Assembly: GCA_021846945.1 (NCBI GenBank)
Contig: JAJZVZ010000021.1
Location: forward strand, 1 to 39,757
Length of the DNA stretch: 39,757 nt
Source of the DNA: Acidobacteriota bacterium
GTDB taxonomy: Bacteria > Acidobacteriota > Terriglobia > Terriglobales > Acidobacteriaceae
Direction of reading: 5' to 3'
A program made the position numbers and the translations under genes. The notes below the pieces were generated by a model. That model ran no database searches, was not told where the DNA came from, and saw only the letters and a program-made list of their open reading frames with translations. Positions within the stretch are counted from its first letter, which is position 1; the number at the start of each line of letters is the position of its first letter. Below are positions 1-7,969 of the stretch, one piece after another.

Positions 1-1064
1 AGATGGACCTCTATCCTGACGAGGTCTACACCTTCACTCCCAAGGGGAAGGTCGTCGTGGTTCCGGCCGACGGCACGCCCGTCGATTTTGCCTACATTAT
101 CCACACGGAGGTGGGTAACACCTGCGTGGGCGCCAAGGTTAACGGCCGCATGGTGCCGTTGCGCACCAAGCTGCGCAACGGCGATATCGTCGAGATTGTG
201 ACCCAGAAGGATCACCGCCCCAGCCGCGACTGGCTGACCTTCGTCAAAAGCCCCCGCGCCCGCAACAAGATCAAGCATTGGCTCAATGAAGACCAGCGCC
301 GGCGCGCCGTCGAGATCGGCCGCAAGCTGCTGGAGCGGCAGGCCCGCCGGTTCAAGGTTCCGATGAATCAGATCAACGACCAGGATCTTGGCCGCGTTGC
401 CGCCGAGTACGGTTTGACCACCGCGGCGGACCTGCTGGCCGCGCTGGGCCACGGCAAGCACTCCGCCCACCAGTTACTCAACAAGCTTGCTCCCGGCTAC
501 GCCAGCCAGGCCGAAGCAGAGGCGAGTTCCGAAGCCAAGCCCGCCAGTGCCGAAGCGGCCATGTCCGAGGCGGTGCGCAAGCTACACCTCACCGGATCCG
601 ACTCGCTCCAGGTCGAAGGCCAGAACGATCTGCTCGTCTATCGCGCCCGCTGCTGCAACCCCATTCGCGGCGAGGAGATCGTGGGCTACGTCACCCGCGG
701 CAAGGGTGTCGCCGTCCATGCGCGCAGTTGCCCCAATGTGCAGAACCTGCTCTACGAGAGCGACCGCCGCATCGCCGTCGAGTGGTCCCGTGTCGGCGAT
801 CAGCCCGGCGCTCGCACCCATCGCTATCCCGTCAAGATCACCGTCTTCTGCGACAATCGCGCCGGCATGCTCAAGGAGCTCACCGCCGTCATCTCCGATG
901 ACAACACCAATATCCGCGGCGTTGAGGCCCGCGAGGACGAAAACGGCGAAGCCATTGTTGATTTCGTCATCGAAGCCGAAGACCTGAGCCACTTGAACCG
1001 CATGGTCCTCGGCCTCCGCCGCGTCAACGGTGTCCGCTCCGTGCAACGAACCCAAAAGGTATAA
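1..1064 (+). CDS. relA: RelA/SpoT family (p)ppGpp synthetase/hydrolase, C-terminal part (cut by window start)
   Basis: This is the regulatory half of a bifunctional stringent-response enzyme that makes or degrades (p)ppGpp. The visible 353 residues begin inside the TGS domain (about residues 1-65, with the YTFTPKGKV motif). A helical linker follows, then a conserved cysteine region (CCNPIRGEEIVGY, about 216-245) and a C-terminal ACT domain (about 275-350). The hydrolase and synthetase domains must lie upstream of base 1, so the ATG at base 3 is only an internal methionine. The frame closes with TAA at 1062-1064. Full-length family members have roughly 700-750 residues, which fits half a gene here. 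The family call is secure. Whether it is RelA-like or SpoT-like/bifunctional cannot be told without the N-terminus. The gap to 1197 holds a weak 5-bp hairpin (1089-1104) and nothing else clear. Confidence 0.95.
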   Translation, partial: MDLYPDEVYTFTPKGKVVVVPADGTPVDFAYIIHTEVGNTCVGAKVNGRMVPLRTKLRNGDIVEIVTQKDHRPSRDWLTFVKSPRARNKIKHWLNEDQRRRAVEIGRKLLERQARRFKVPMNQINDQDLGRVAAEYGLTTAADLLAALGHGKHSAHQLLNKLAPGYASQAEAEASSEAKPASAEAAMSEAVRKLHLTGSDSLQVEGQNDLLVYRARCCNPIRGEEIVGYVTRGKGVAVHARSCPNVQNLLYESDRRIAVEWSRVGDQPGARTHRYPVKITVFCDNRAGMLKELTAVISDDNTNIRGVEAREDENGEAIVDFVIEAEDLSHLNRMVLGLRRVNGVRSVQRTQKV

Positions 1065-1197
1065 AGGCGCCTCTAGCTGCCAACTCCTCGCGGGCTTTTC
1101 CGCGGCGCCCTAATGCTTGAAGTTCCATGGGCAACGCCCCTTGCATCCACGCACCAAATGCTAAAGGCTGGAAGCCAGGAGCTGAAAGCTCGAACTC

Positions 1198-2139
1198 ATG
1201 ACAGATCGACCCGCACAACCCGGCTCCATCCTCGGCGGTGTCCGCGTGATCGACGGCGGCCTCGCCACGGAACTGGAGTATCTCGGAGCCAATATCAACG
1301 GGCCGCTCTGGTCGGCGCACGTGCTTGAAGACGCGCCGGAACTGGTCGCCGCCGCGCATCGCGCCTACATCGAAGCAGGCGCCGAGTGCATCGCCACGTG
1401 CAGCTACCAGGTTTCGCGCATGGGCTACGCCGAGATCGGCCTGCCGCCGGACCGTGCCGATGCGGCACTGCTTAAATCGGTGGCGCTGGCGCGCTCCGCC
1501 GCCGCGGAGTTCCCCGGCCGCCGCATACTCATCGCCGGGTCGCTTGGCCCCTACGGGGCAGCGCTCCATAACGGCGCCGAATATCACGGCAACTACGCCT
1601 GCTCCTATAGCGAATTGGTTGGGTTCCATCGCCAGCGCATCCGCATCTTTGCCGATTCCGCCCGAGAGCAAGCTCCTGACTTACTGGCCTTTGAAACCCT
1701 GCCATCGCTTGAAGAAGCCTATGCCATCGGTGAAGCACTGGCCCCGTGGCCCGCGATGCGTGCCTGGTTCAGCTTTACCTGCCGCGATGCTCAGCACACC
1801 GCGCATGGCGAGCCGCTGCGCGACTGTGCTGCCGCTGTCGCCCGGTTCCCGCAAACCGTTGCCATCGGCGCCAACTGCGTTCCTCCGGCATGGCTGCCGC
1901 CGCTCATTGCCGAGTTGCGCGCCGCCTCGGACAAGCCGGTGCTCGCGTATCCAAATTCCGGTGAGGGCTGGGATGCGGCCAATCGATGCTGGACCGGCAC
2001 CAGCGATCCGGCGGAGTTCGGTTCCATGGCGACCGAATGGTTTGCCGCCGGCGCGCAGCTCGTCGGCGGCTGCTGCCGCACGCGCCCCGCGCATATTCGC
2101 CAAATCGCACAAGCAGCAGCGCACTCTGCCGTGAAGTAG
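1198..2139 (+). CDS. mmuM: Homocysteine S-methyltransferase (MmuM-like)
   Basis: The 313-residue protein is a single homocysteine S-methyltransferase domain, a TIM barrel that transfers a methyl group from S-methylmethionine (or SAM) to homocysteine to form methionine. Visible motifs are the N-terminal DGGLATELE, an ATCSYQ strand, GANC near residue 222, and GGCCRTRP near residue 290. The last two supply the three cysteines that bind catalytic zinc in this family. The length matches stand-alone MmuM enzymes, not the much larger MetH. The ATG at 1198 fits the family N-terminus. The upstream bases contain a GCTGAAAGC-type motif also found in the inverted repeat at 35.7 kb. No SAM or cobalamin riboswitch was recognised upstream. 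Specificity for S-methylmethionine is inferred from family. Confidence 0.9.
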   Translation: MTDRPAQPGSILGGVRVIDGGLATELEYLGANINGPLWSAHVLEDAPELVAAAHRAYIEAGAECIATCSYQVSRMGYAEIGLPPDRADAALLKSVALARSAAAEFPGRRILIAGSLGPYGAALHNGAEYHGNYACSYSELVGFHRQRIRIFADSAREQAPDLLAFETLPSLEEAYAIGEALAPWPAMRAWFSFTCRDAQHTAHGEPLRDCAAAVARFPQTVAIGANCVPPAWLPPLIAELRAASDKPVLAYPNSGEGWDAANRCWTGTSDPAEFGSMATEWFAAGAQLVGGCCRTRPAHIRQIAQAAAHSAVK

Positions 2140-2196
2140 CGCCAGCCGGCGCACGCGAAGAGATCGAGCCGGCAATGTTTTATCAATCTGCCCGAA

Positions 2197-3177
2197 TTAC
2201 ACCAGCTTCAGCGCCGCAGTTCCCTTGCACCGCGGTACAAACTGCTCTGCGCGCCAGGCCACGGAGAGCCCTTCGAGCTTCAGAATCTTGCGGATCTGCC
2301 CTCGCGCGTGCTCGGCCCACGGGCCGCGGTTATCCACCCGCAGGTATGCGTGCCAGTGGCGCAGGGCCTGGCGCTGTTGGCCTTTGCGTTCATAGGCCAG
2401 CGCCAGATTATAGTGAGCATCGGCGTAGCGCGGCGAGAGTTCCACCGCCCGGCTATACGCGGCAATCGATTCATCCAGCCGCTCCAGCTCATCCAGCACG
2501 TTCCCCAGATCGAAGTAGGCCAGCACGTATCCCGGATCGGCTTCGGTAGCATGGCGATAGTACTCCTCAGCGCGGCCGTATTGTTGCAGATGAAAGTACA
2601 CCGTGCCCAGGTTGATGTAGGCAGCCGCATACTTCGGGTCAATCTTCACAATCTCTTCATAAAGAGCAATGGCCCGCTGCTTCTCACCAGCTTCCTCAGC
2701 CTGCACGGCCTCTAAAAAGCGGTTCTGTACTCCACGCGCATCCGCCGCGGCCGCTCGCCGCAACGGCGAAGCCTCTGACAGCACCGTCGGCCGCTCCGCT
2801 CCCTCCTTACGCTCGGCGCGCTCGAAGTCGAAAAGCAACTGGCGCCGGATGGGATCCACCATGGCGCCGCTGTGGCGGAAGGCAAGCCGTGTCCCTGCCC
2901 GTACCAGCGATGCCTCCAGCAGCGGGTTCTGCATCCCGGCCACCGCCTTCATCGCCAGAATCGAGTGCCGGATCGAGGAAGCAGGCACATCCTCCGCGCG
3001 CAGCGCGCGCAGAGTTCGCAACTGCCCAAGATCCTGGAATGTGTAGGCCTGCTGTTGAGGAATCAATCCGGCTCGCTCCCACCCCTGCAACTGGCGGGAA
3101 CTGATCTGCAAGATCCGTAGTACATCCTCGCGGCTATAACTGATCACTCTTGCGTGCTCCCACAGTTGATACGGCAC
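2197..3177 (-). CDS. MerR-type HTH regulator fused to TPR repeats
   Basis: The 326-residue protein has a MerR-like winged helix-turn-helix at about residues 11-75 (YSREDVLRIL, then a W-E-R-A-G-L-I pattern). A linker follows, then tandem tetratricopeptide repeats at about 150-285 (for example AAAYINLGTVYFHLQQY and ADAHYNLALAYERKG). MerR proteins are usually dimeric DNA-binding regulators. The TPR array suggests the effector is a protein partner, not a small ligand; that is inference. The start is GTG at 3177. An internal GTG at 3147, right before ISYSRED, is an alternative and matches where many MerR domains begin. It lies downstream of the GH116 gene on the same strand with a 258-bp gap holding short tandem repeats. 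Target genes are unknown. Confidence 0.8.
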   Translation of the reverse strand: MPYQLWEHARVISYSREDVLRILQISSRQLQGWERAGLIPQQQAYTFQDLGQLRTLRALRAEDVPASSIRHSILAMKAVAGMQNPLLEASLVRAGTRLAFRHSGAMVDPIRRQLLFDFERAERKEGAERPTVLSEASPLRRAAAADARGVQNRFLEAVQAEEAGEKQRAIALYEEIVKIDPKYAAAYINLGTVYFHLQQYGRAEEYYRHATEADPGYVLAYFDLGNVLDELERLDESIAAYSRAVELSPRYADAHYNLALAYERKGQQRQALRHWHAYLRVDNRGPWAEHARGQIRKILKLEGLSVAWRAEQFVPRCKGTAALKLV

Positions 3178-3188
3178 GGCCTCGGGCT

Positions 3189-3228
3189 TGAACTCGCGTT
3201 CTGAACTCGGTTTCCGAACTCGAATTTC
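3189..3228. repeat. Three short tandem repeats with GAACTCG core upstream of the MerR-TPR gene
   Basis: Three imperfect units of 13-14 nt, each carrying the core GAACTCG, follow one another directly upstream of the MerR-TPR start codon. The remainder of the gap (3178-3435) contains no gene. It does contain two 9-mers resembling DnaA boxes with one mismatch each (3305-3313 and 3346-3354). The tandem units sit where an autoregulatory operator would be expected, but there is no direct evidence of function. Confidence 0.4.
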
Positions 3229-3435
3229 TGGCTCAGGTCCTGGACGTAGCTCGTGGAACAGTTACGGAGGAACCGCTCTTGCTCAAGATTATGCCAAGAG
3301 TTTGCGTGGATAAGCAGACCGTAACCGCCGCTGCAACAAAAAAGCGGTGGATAACCGGTACATGATTTGGTTCACTCGGCCCAATCTGGCGTCTTTGCGA
3401 ACCTCAACCCAGGTTTTCGCGCGCCGGCCGTGAGT

Positions 3436-6177
3436 TCACGCTTGCACCTCGATCTGCAGCTCGCTCTGTTGATCGAGCCGCAGCGCTTTGCCGAGCGTGA
3501 CAACCATTCGATCATTGCGCCGGCTCACGTGGCTCGCCACCGCTCTTCCGCCACTGTGCACGGCAGCTTCCGTGCCCGGCGCGGCAATCTCGCACGAGCG
3601 GCAGTTGAGCGAACCCTCCAGAACCTTGACCGTGAAGAGCGTGCCACCCGCCTGTCGCCGCAGCGCAAACGTTCCCCAACCCGTTCCCGTGGCCCACAGG
3701 GACTGGAAGTTCGCATGTGCGACCAATGGAACGGCAACCAGCGACGCCTTCACTCCGTCATAGCTGAATCCGCTCAATACAGCGATCGCGGACCACGCCG
3801 CCATCGCCCGCGCATAGTGGTGACCGCACTCGGCTTCATCCCACGGGTTCCGCTTCTCGCCGTCGTAGCGCATGCGCGTATTGTGCACGCACTCCAGCCC
3901 CTGCTCCACCATGCCCCAGTCCATCATCAGCACCGCCGCCGTGTATTCAAAGCCGGTCATGGTTTCAGCGAAGTACGGAAAAGGAATCCGCGGCCGTTGA
4001 ACCTTGCCGTAGTCGCAGATCACCAGCGCCGCTTCATTATTCAGGGCAAAGGTTCGCTCGGTGTTGTCGTGCTGCGCCAGGCTGCGCTTGTAGTTGTAGC
4101 GGTAAATAGACGCAAGCGTCGCGCGGATCTTCTCCGGCTCAACCAGCGCGCCCAGTCCGCCGATGCCGGCCAGGTACTGGCCCACAAGCTGATCCACCAG
4201 GCATCCAGCTCCCATCTGATATTCCGGATGCTCGGTATTCTCTGAGCCCATATCGCTGCGCAGGTCTTTCGCAATCTCATCCGTGCTGTATCCGCGCACC
4301 TGCTGGATATAGTACTGGCCGTTGAAGAGGTTGGCGTCGATCCAGCGGCTGCCATTCTCGTAGAGTCTTCGGTACGTAGCGGCCGAAGATGCATCACCAG
4401 CCGCGCGCGCCATCTCTTCCGCGGCGCGCAGCGCCCCCAGATAATAAATGCCGCACATCGGGTTCGGCCCGTAGAACTCCACGTCATAGGTATTGTGCTG
4501 CACGCCCTCCATCACACCATCGCGATTGGTATCCCAACCGCCCGGGACCCACGCAAACTCCAGCGCCTTCTTCGCTCGTGGCCAGGTCGCCTTCAGCAGA
4601 GCCTCATCCCCTGAGAGCTTCCAGTCCAGATAGGCGTGCATGATCTGCCCCATCTGTCCGTCTGCCGCCGCAACCCCTGACCGGGCAATGCCGTCCGGCA
4701 GCATCTGGCGAAAATGAATCGCGCCCTCCTCGTCCATCGAGTAGCCGAATGCAGCCCGTCGCAGCGAGCGCGCAAACGAGGGGAACAAAAACGTCGTCGC
4801 CGTTTCGTAGTTCCACACGTGCGTGCAGTTGCCAAAGCAGCAGCCTTGCTTGTCATTGCTGCCTTCGAAGCCGTGAAACTCGCCATCCGCGGTGCGAAAG
4901 CAGGTCGTGCTCGCCAGCGTGGAGAGGTTTGCGCTCGCCGCCTCCTTCACCACCGCGGGCAGCGTGCTCTCGCGCAGAGCCGTGGCAAAGCTGCGCGTGC
5001 GCGCTTCCAGACTTTCCAGATTAGTTGCCGCGTAGCTCACCGCCTCCCATGCGTCCTTGAAGCGCACAGCATAGTAGTTCCCTATGATCGTCTTGCCCGC
5101 GCCCGGCGGCGACGCCCACCCGCACCACTCCGGCGTACGGTTCGGAAAGCGCCAGCCCAGCAGAAACTGAAAGCTCGCGGCCTTGCCCGCCGGAATCGTC
5201 CTTTCGAGGCAAAGCACGCCTACCGAGTTGTATGGCTCGGGCTGCGCACCCAGCGTTCCTGTCTTCGAAAATTGGTCCCAGAACAAGAGCGGCGAATTCC
5301 ACCAGCGCCCGGCGGGCCAGCCCGCCCAGTGCGACACGCCTGTGCCCGGCTCCGGCGTTGCCGCCAGCACAAACTCCCCGGCCATCGGGTCGTCCGCCGC
5401 AAGTTGCGGATTGCTCATCACCAGCCCGGCTAATCCGTCTCCCGTTCGATACTCGTTCTTCCGTCCCTCGCCTTCCCTCTGCCTGGCCGCCATCCGCGCG
5501 TCTTCACCGGTATGCACCGGGTTCTCGATCGAGAACGCAATACTCACCCGGGCAGCTGCAACCCCAGGATTGCTCACGCGATAGCGCAGAATCGCCACCG
5601 GCAATCCCGAATCGTCCGGCTCATGCGGAATGAACGGCGAGAAGGCATCGAGTTCGACCTTCACCGGCAGCGTGCGGTCTTCAAAATCGATGTGCGCCAG
5701 CGGATACTCGCCCGTAAACTCCGCCGACTCCAGCCGGCTCAATCCCGGAGCGTTGTTCGATCCCAGCCCGCTCGCGCCTTCATACGGCGGCAGAATGCGC
5801 GCCTCCAGCACATGCGCTACCGGCTTCGCGCTTCCGCTCTGCGCCCAGATCGCCGGAAAGCCATATGCCGGCCGGAATCCCTTGTTTGGCCGATTGAAGA
5901 TCTCCCAGTCCGTAAGCTGTCCGCGTCCGCCCAGGCCCAGGCTGCCCGCGGTCACGCCGCCCAGCGGAAACGAGATCATCTTCAGGTGCCGTCCAGCAAA
6001 CCGGCGCGGATAATTGACTTCCTCGCTTCCGGCGCCGGGCATTGATCCTGATCTGGATTCTTCCGCTGCTTTCACGCCGCTCCAGTGCTGCGCCTGCGCC
6101 ACCGCGCCCGCCGCGCCCACTGCTCCTGCTGCCTGCTTCAGAAAATTCCGGCGATCCAGTGTCATCTTCTTCGTCAC
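3436..6177 (-). CDS. GH116 glycosidase (GBA2-like glucosylceramidase/beta-glucosidase family), Tat-exported
   Basis: The 913-residue protein starts with a twin-arginine signal (RRNFLKQ followed by an Ala/Gly-rich segment), so it should leave the cytoplasm folded. An N-terminal beta-sandwich domain (about 60-340) is followed by an alpha-barrel catalytic domain (about 400-800), the arrangement of GH116/GBA2 proteins. By comparison with human GBA2, the likely nucleophile is Glu438 in GFEGSND and the acid/base is Asp565 in the NTYD motif. These assignments rest on motif matching. Substrates could be beta-glucosides, xylosides or glycolipids. The start is GTG at 6177 with AAGGAGG just upstream; an ATG four codons later is possible. 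The gene is divergent from the RraA-like gene, and neither neighbour suggests a substrate. Confidence 0.88.
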   Translation of the reverse strand: MTKKMTLDRRNFLKQAAGAVGAAGAVAQAQHWSGVKAAEESRSGSMPGAGSEEVNYPRRFAGRHLKMISFPLGGVTAGSLGLGGRGQLTDWEIFNRPNKGFRPAYGFPAIWAQSGSAKPVAHVLEARILPPYEGASGLGSNNAPGLSRLESAEFTGEYPLAHIDFEDRTLPVKVELDAFSPFIPHEPDDSGLPVAILRYRVSNPGVAAARVSIAFSIENPVHTGEDARMAARQREGEGRKNEYRTGDGLAGLVMSNPQLAADDPMAGEFVLAATPEPGTGVSHWAGWPAGRWWNSPLLFWDQFSKTGTLGAQPEPYNSVGVLCLERTIPAGKAASFQFLLGWRFPNRTPEWCGWASPPGAGKTIIGNYYAVRFKDAWEAVSYAATNLESLEARTRSFATALRESTLPAVVKEAASANLSTLASTTCFRTADGEFHGFEGSNDKQGCCFGNCTHVWNYETATTFLFPSFARSLRRAAFGYSMDEEGAIHFRQMLPDGIARSGVAAADGQMGQIMHAYLDWKLSGDEALLKATWPRAKKALEFAWVPGGWDTNRDGVMEGVQHNTYDVEFYGPNPMCGIYYLGALRAAEEMARAAGDASSAATYRRLYENGSRWIDANLFNGQYYIQQVRGYSTDEIAKDLRSDMGSENTEHPEYQMGAGCLVDQLVGQYLAGIGGLGALVEPEKIRATLASIYRYNYKRSLAQHDNTERTFALNNEAALVICDYGKVQRPRIPFPYFAETMTGFEYTAAVLMMDWGMVEQGLECVHNTRMRYDGEKRNPWDEAECGHHYARAMAAWSAIAVLSGFSYDGVKASLVAVPLVAHANFQSLWATGTGWGTFALRRQAGGTLFTVKVLEGSLNCRSCEIAAPGTEAAVHSGGRAVASHVSRRNDRMVVTLGKALRLDQQSELQIEVQA

Positions 6178-6421
6178 GCCCCCCTCCTTCGCTACGGCAC
6201 GTCAACGAATTATACGTGCGCGGGACAGCGGCGCTCATGGTTTCCAGCGCCATGTCCTGCGGCAGTGGCGACGGACAGGCCAGCGCCCTTCGCAACCCGA
6301 TCACGTTAGAGGAGGCCGCACTGTTCTATGATTGCGGTGACCAACTGCGGCTGGCATCGGAGCCGGCTCAAGCTCATCCGACACACGTGCAACGCGCTGG
6401 CCAGCAGTTACGAGGAGGCAT

Positions 6422-7108
6422 ATGCAACCCGCACCAGAACCTGATCCATCGTCCATTGATTACCTGCAGACCGTCGATACTCCAACAGTCTCCAACGCAA
6501 TTGAGCTTCTGGGACTCAGGCCGCGATCAGAAGGATTTGCACCTCTTCACGTTCGATGCCTCTTTCCCGAACTCGGGCGAATGGTGGGTTACGCAGTCAC
6601 CGCCCACGTCGAGTCGATGACACAGGGGCAGCCAGACTGGAATATGTTTCTCAACCTCTATGCGGCGGTTGCTGCATCTCCCAAGCCGGCGGTTGTGGTA
6701 CTTCAGGAAATCGGCCCGCATCCGGAATATGCAGCCCATTGTGGCGAGGTCATGGCGACCATCTTCACACGGCTGGGAGCGATCGGCCTGGTCACCGATT
6801 GCGCGATTCGGGATATACCCGAAGTGCGCGCCATGAAGTTTCGCTATTTTGCCCGCGGAGCCGTAGCGAGCCATGCGTATGCGCACATTGTCCGGGTGGG
6901 CATCCCGGTCCAGATCCATGGCCTGGCAATCCGTCCCCAGGATCTGCTGCACGGAGACGAGAACGGACTGATCACGGTACCCCGCGAGAGCCTTGATGCG
7001 CTGCCCGGCGCAGTCGAGCGAGTCCGATCGCGCGAGAAGTCGCTCATGGATTTTGTCCGCGGACCGGACTTTACCTTTGATGGACTGAGAAATAAGATCC
7101 TCGAATAA
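6422..7108 (+). CDS. RraA-like protein (4-hydroxy-4-methyl-2-oxoglutarate aldolase family)
   Basis: The 228-residue protein belongs to the RraA/demethylmenaquinone methyltransferase-like family. The diagnostic part is residues 110-150: an LGAIGLVTDCAIRDIPE stretch with the Asp-x-x-x-Arg-Asp pattern used in this fold to hold a divalent metal, followed by the ARG...SHAYAHI region. Members include aldolases that split 4-hydroxy-4-methyl-2-oxoglutarate or oxaloacetate, and RNase E inhibitors. The metal/substrate Arg-Asp pair is intact, which favours an enzyme over a pure RNase regulator. The start ATG has a clear GAGGAGG 3-4 nt upstream. The 244-bp gap to the divergent GH116 gene contains no other gene. 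The physiological substrate is not deducible here. Confidence 0.82.
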   Translation: MQPAPEPDPSSIDYLQTVDTPTVSNAIELLGLRPRSEGFAPLHVRCLFPELGRMVGYAVTAHVESMTQGQPDWNMFLNLYAAVAASPKPAVVVLQEIGPHPEYAAHCGEVMATIFTRLGAIGLVTDCAIRDIPEVRAMKFRYFARGAVASHAYAHIVRVGIPVQIHGLAIRPQDLLHGDENGLITVPRESLDALPGAVERVRSREKSLMDFVRGPDFTFDGLRNKILE

Positions 7109-7226
7109 CATGCGTGCGGTCTGACCCGTTATTGAATCGCTGCAATTTCACGCGAGGGAGTCGATTGTGTCTCTTCTGGCGGTCGATCAACGGAGTTCCC
7201 GGTCCGCATAAAGCCTGCAAGCAACC

Positions 7227-7344
7227 CATCTTTACGCAGTCTGCGCGGGACTGACCTGCTCGCCAGCGGCCTCGGAAGTAAAGATGCGCAGAATCAAACA
7301 GGCCATCCGAGTATGCGCCTCGGATGGCCCGCAAAATCTTTGCG
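7227..7344. other. Stack of three hairpins between RraA-like gene and tRNA-Thr; central one is a probable tRNA terminator
   Basis: Three inverted repeats lie in tandem. CATCTTTAC (7227-7235) pairs with GTAAAGATG (7278-7286) around a 42-nt loop that holds a smaller CAGTC/GACTG pair. A perfect 11-bp stem (7301-7311 with 7319-7329) has a 7-nt loop. CGCAAA/TTTGCG (7330-7344) has a 3-nt loop. Read on the minus strand, the 11-bp stem lies about 30 nt past the tRNA-Thr 3' end and is followed by a T-containing stretch, so it most likely terminates the tRNA transcript. It may also serve the plus-strand RraA-like gene. The 7109-7226 stretch shows nothing else. Confidence 0.5.
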
Positions 7345-7360
7345 ATGTGTGCAATAAAGC

Positions 7361-7436
7361 TGGAGCCGACGGTCAGACTTGAACTGACGACCTGCTGATT
7401 ACGAATCAGCTGCTCTACCAGCTGAGCTACGTCGGC
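7361..7436 (-). tRNA. tRNA-Thr (anticodon CGT)
   Basis: Reading the minus strand gives a 76-nt cloverleaf. The acceptor stem GCCGACG pairs with the 3' CGTCGGC region, the D arm is GCTCAGCTGGTAGAGC, and the anticodon stem is GCTGA/TCAGC with loop TTCGTAA. The T arm contains GTTCAAGTC, the discriminator base is T, and CCA is genomically encoded at 7361-7363. The anticodon CGT reads ACG codons, hence threonine. A good sigma-70-type promoter lies immediately upstream. Confidence 0.97.
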
Positions 7437-7447
7437 TTGCTTCTACG

Positions 7448-7476
7448 ATTGTATCTTTGCGCATGAGGAAGGTAAA
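7448..7476 (-). promoter_or_regulatory. Sigma-70-type promoter of tRNA-Thr
   Basis: On the minus strand, TTTACC (7471-7476) and TACAAT (7448-7453) are separated by exactly 17 nt. The -10 element ends 11 nt before the mature tRNA 5' end, so transcription should start a few bases upstream of the tRNA. Confidence 0.65.
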
Positions 7477-7674
7477 GTTGCGGCGCCACGCTGCGGCGGA
7501 GGCGATGCGTCTCGACGCCAACTGCCTATAAGCCTGCCGATAACGGAGTCCTGCGGCGAATGCGTGGTCTGTCCCGCCTCGGATGAATCCGAGTTGAGCG
7601 CTTTTTGAACCCGTCAGAGGCGGATTGAGACCCAGCTTTCACACTCCGTCGCTTTGCATCGCGGAAAGAGGCCG

Positions 7675-7760
7675 AAAATGGAAAGAGCCGCCCGGCAACA
7701 GGGCAGCTCCTTCCTCAGGGAGAATAGTTCCAACGGAGGCAAAACCATCAGAACTTTCTG
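7675..7760 (-). ncRNA. Candidate small RNA, about 85 nt, bounded by its own promoter and terminator
   Basis: No protein gene is credible here. On the minus strand a near-consensus promoter (TTGACA, 17 nt, TAGTAT at 7767-7795) predicts a start near 7760. About 50 nt further on, a strong 12-bp hairpin with a 7-nt loop (7682-7712) is followed by a CCATTTTC tail. The RNA in between can form a short CAGA/TCTG stem and an AGTTC/GAACT stem. The terminator stem contains two G-U pairs on the minus strand where the plus strand would have mismatches, so the structure belongs to the minus-strand RNA. It could instead be an attenuated leader, but the next minus-strand gene is only the tRNA, about 240 nt away with its own promoter. 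The Acidobacteria-specific Acido-1 class is a possible identity; I could not test this. Confidence 0.5.
7682..7712 (-). terminator. Intrinsic terminator of the candidate small RNA
   Basis: Arms 7701-7712 and 7682-7693 pair over 12 bp on the minus strand, including two G-U wobbles, with loop TGTTGCC. The descending arm ends in TTT and is followed by CCATTTTC, a weak but plausible U-rich tail. Confidence 0.6.
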
Positions 7761-7766
7761 CGTTGC

Positions 7767-7795
7767 ATACTAGGTGCGGGGGAAGGGAGTGTCAA
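7767..7795 (-). promoter_or_regulatory. Sigma-70-type promoter upstream of the candidate small RNA
   Basis: A perfect -35 TTGACA (7790-7795) lies 17 nt from TAGTAT (7767-7772) on the minus strand. It sits at the edge of an AT-rich patch (about 7800-7945) that would act as an upstream element. A few minus-strand bases further, toward 7960, a small CCCTG/CAGGG hairpin may end the DUF6599 transcript. Confidence 0.55.
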
Positions 7796-7969
7796 GGAGA
7801 AATCTTAAAATAAATAAATGCTTTATATTCAATACCCTACAAATACATCTCCACGCCATCCCTGCTTCATTTGTTCGCCACATGTTCTCTTTTTTGAATC
7901 CGTGTTTTACTGGCATTTAGGGGTGTTTCTTCTAATTAACCCCCTGTTTTCCACAGGGTTAGCTACCCC

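Noticed and set aside
3305..3354. Two TGTGGATAA-like 9-mers, possible DnaA boxes
   Set aside because: Each has one mismatch, there are only two, and they are 13 kb from dnaA in the upstream region of a MerR-type gene; chance is sufficient.
4714..5433. Long plus-strand frame opposite the GH116 gene
   Set aside because: Arg/Ala/Pro-rich shadow frame produced by high GC on the strand opposite a strong gene.
7361..7436. Integration site at tRNA-Thr
   Set aside because: No integrase and no repeat of the tRNA 3' end were found in the window.
7690..7699. GCCCGGCAAC, reminiscent of the SAM-I riboswitch core
   Set aside because: The other SAM-I elements (kink-turn, GGAGGGAC block) are missing, no methionine gene follows, and the bases are explained by the minus-strand terminator hairpin.
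7625..7813. 62-codon plus-strand frame
   Set aside because: It lies across the candidate small RNA on the opposite strand, has no protein-like pattern and no ribosome site.
7947..7955. Exact TTTTCCACA match to the relaxed DnaA-box consensus next to an AT-rich patch
   Set aside because: A single box is expected by chance in 40 kb on two strands, and no neighbours were found; the AT-rich patch is better explained by promoters.
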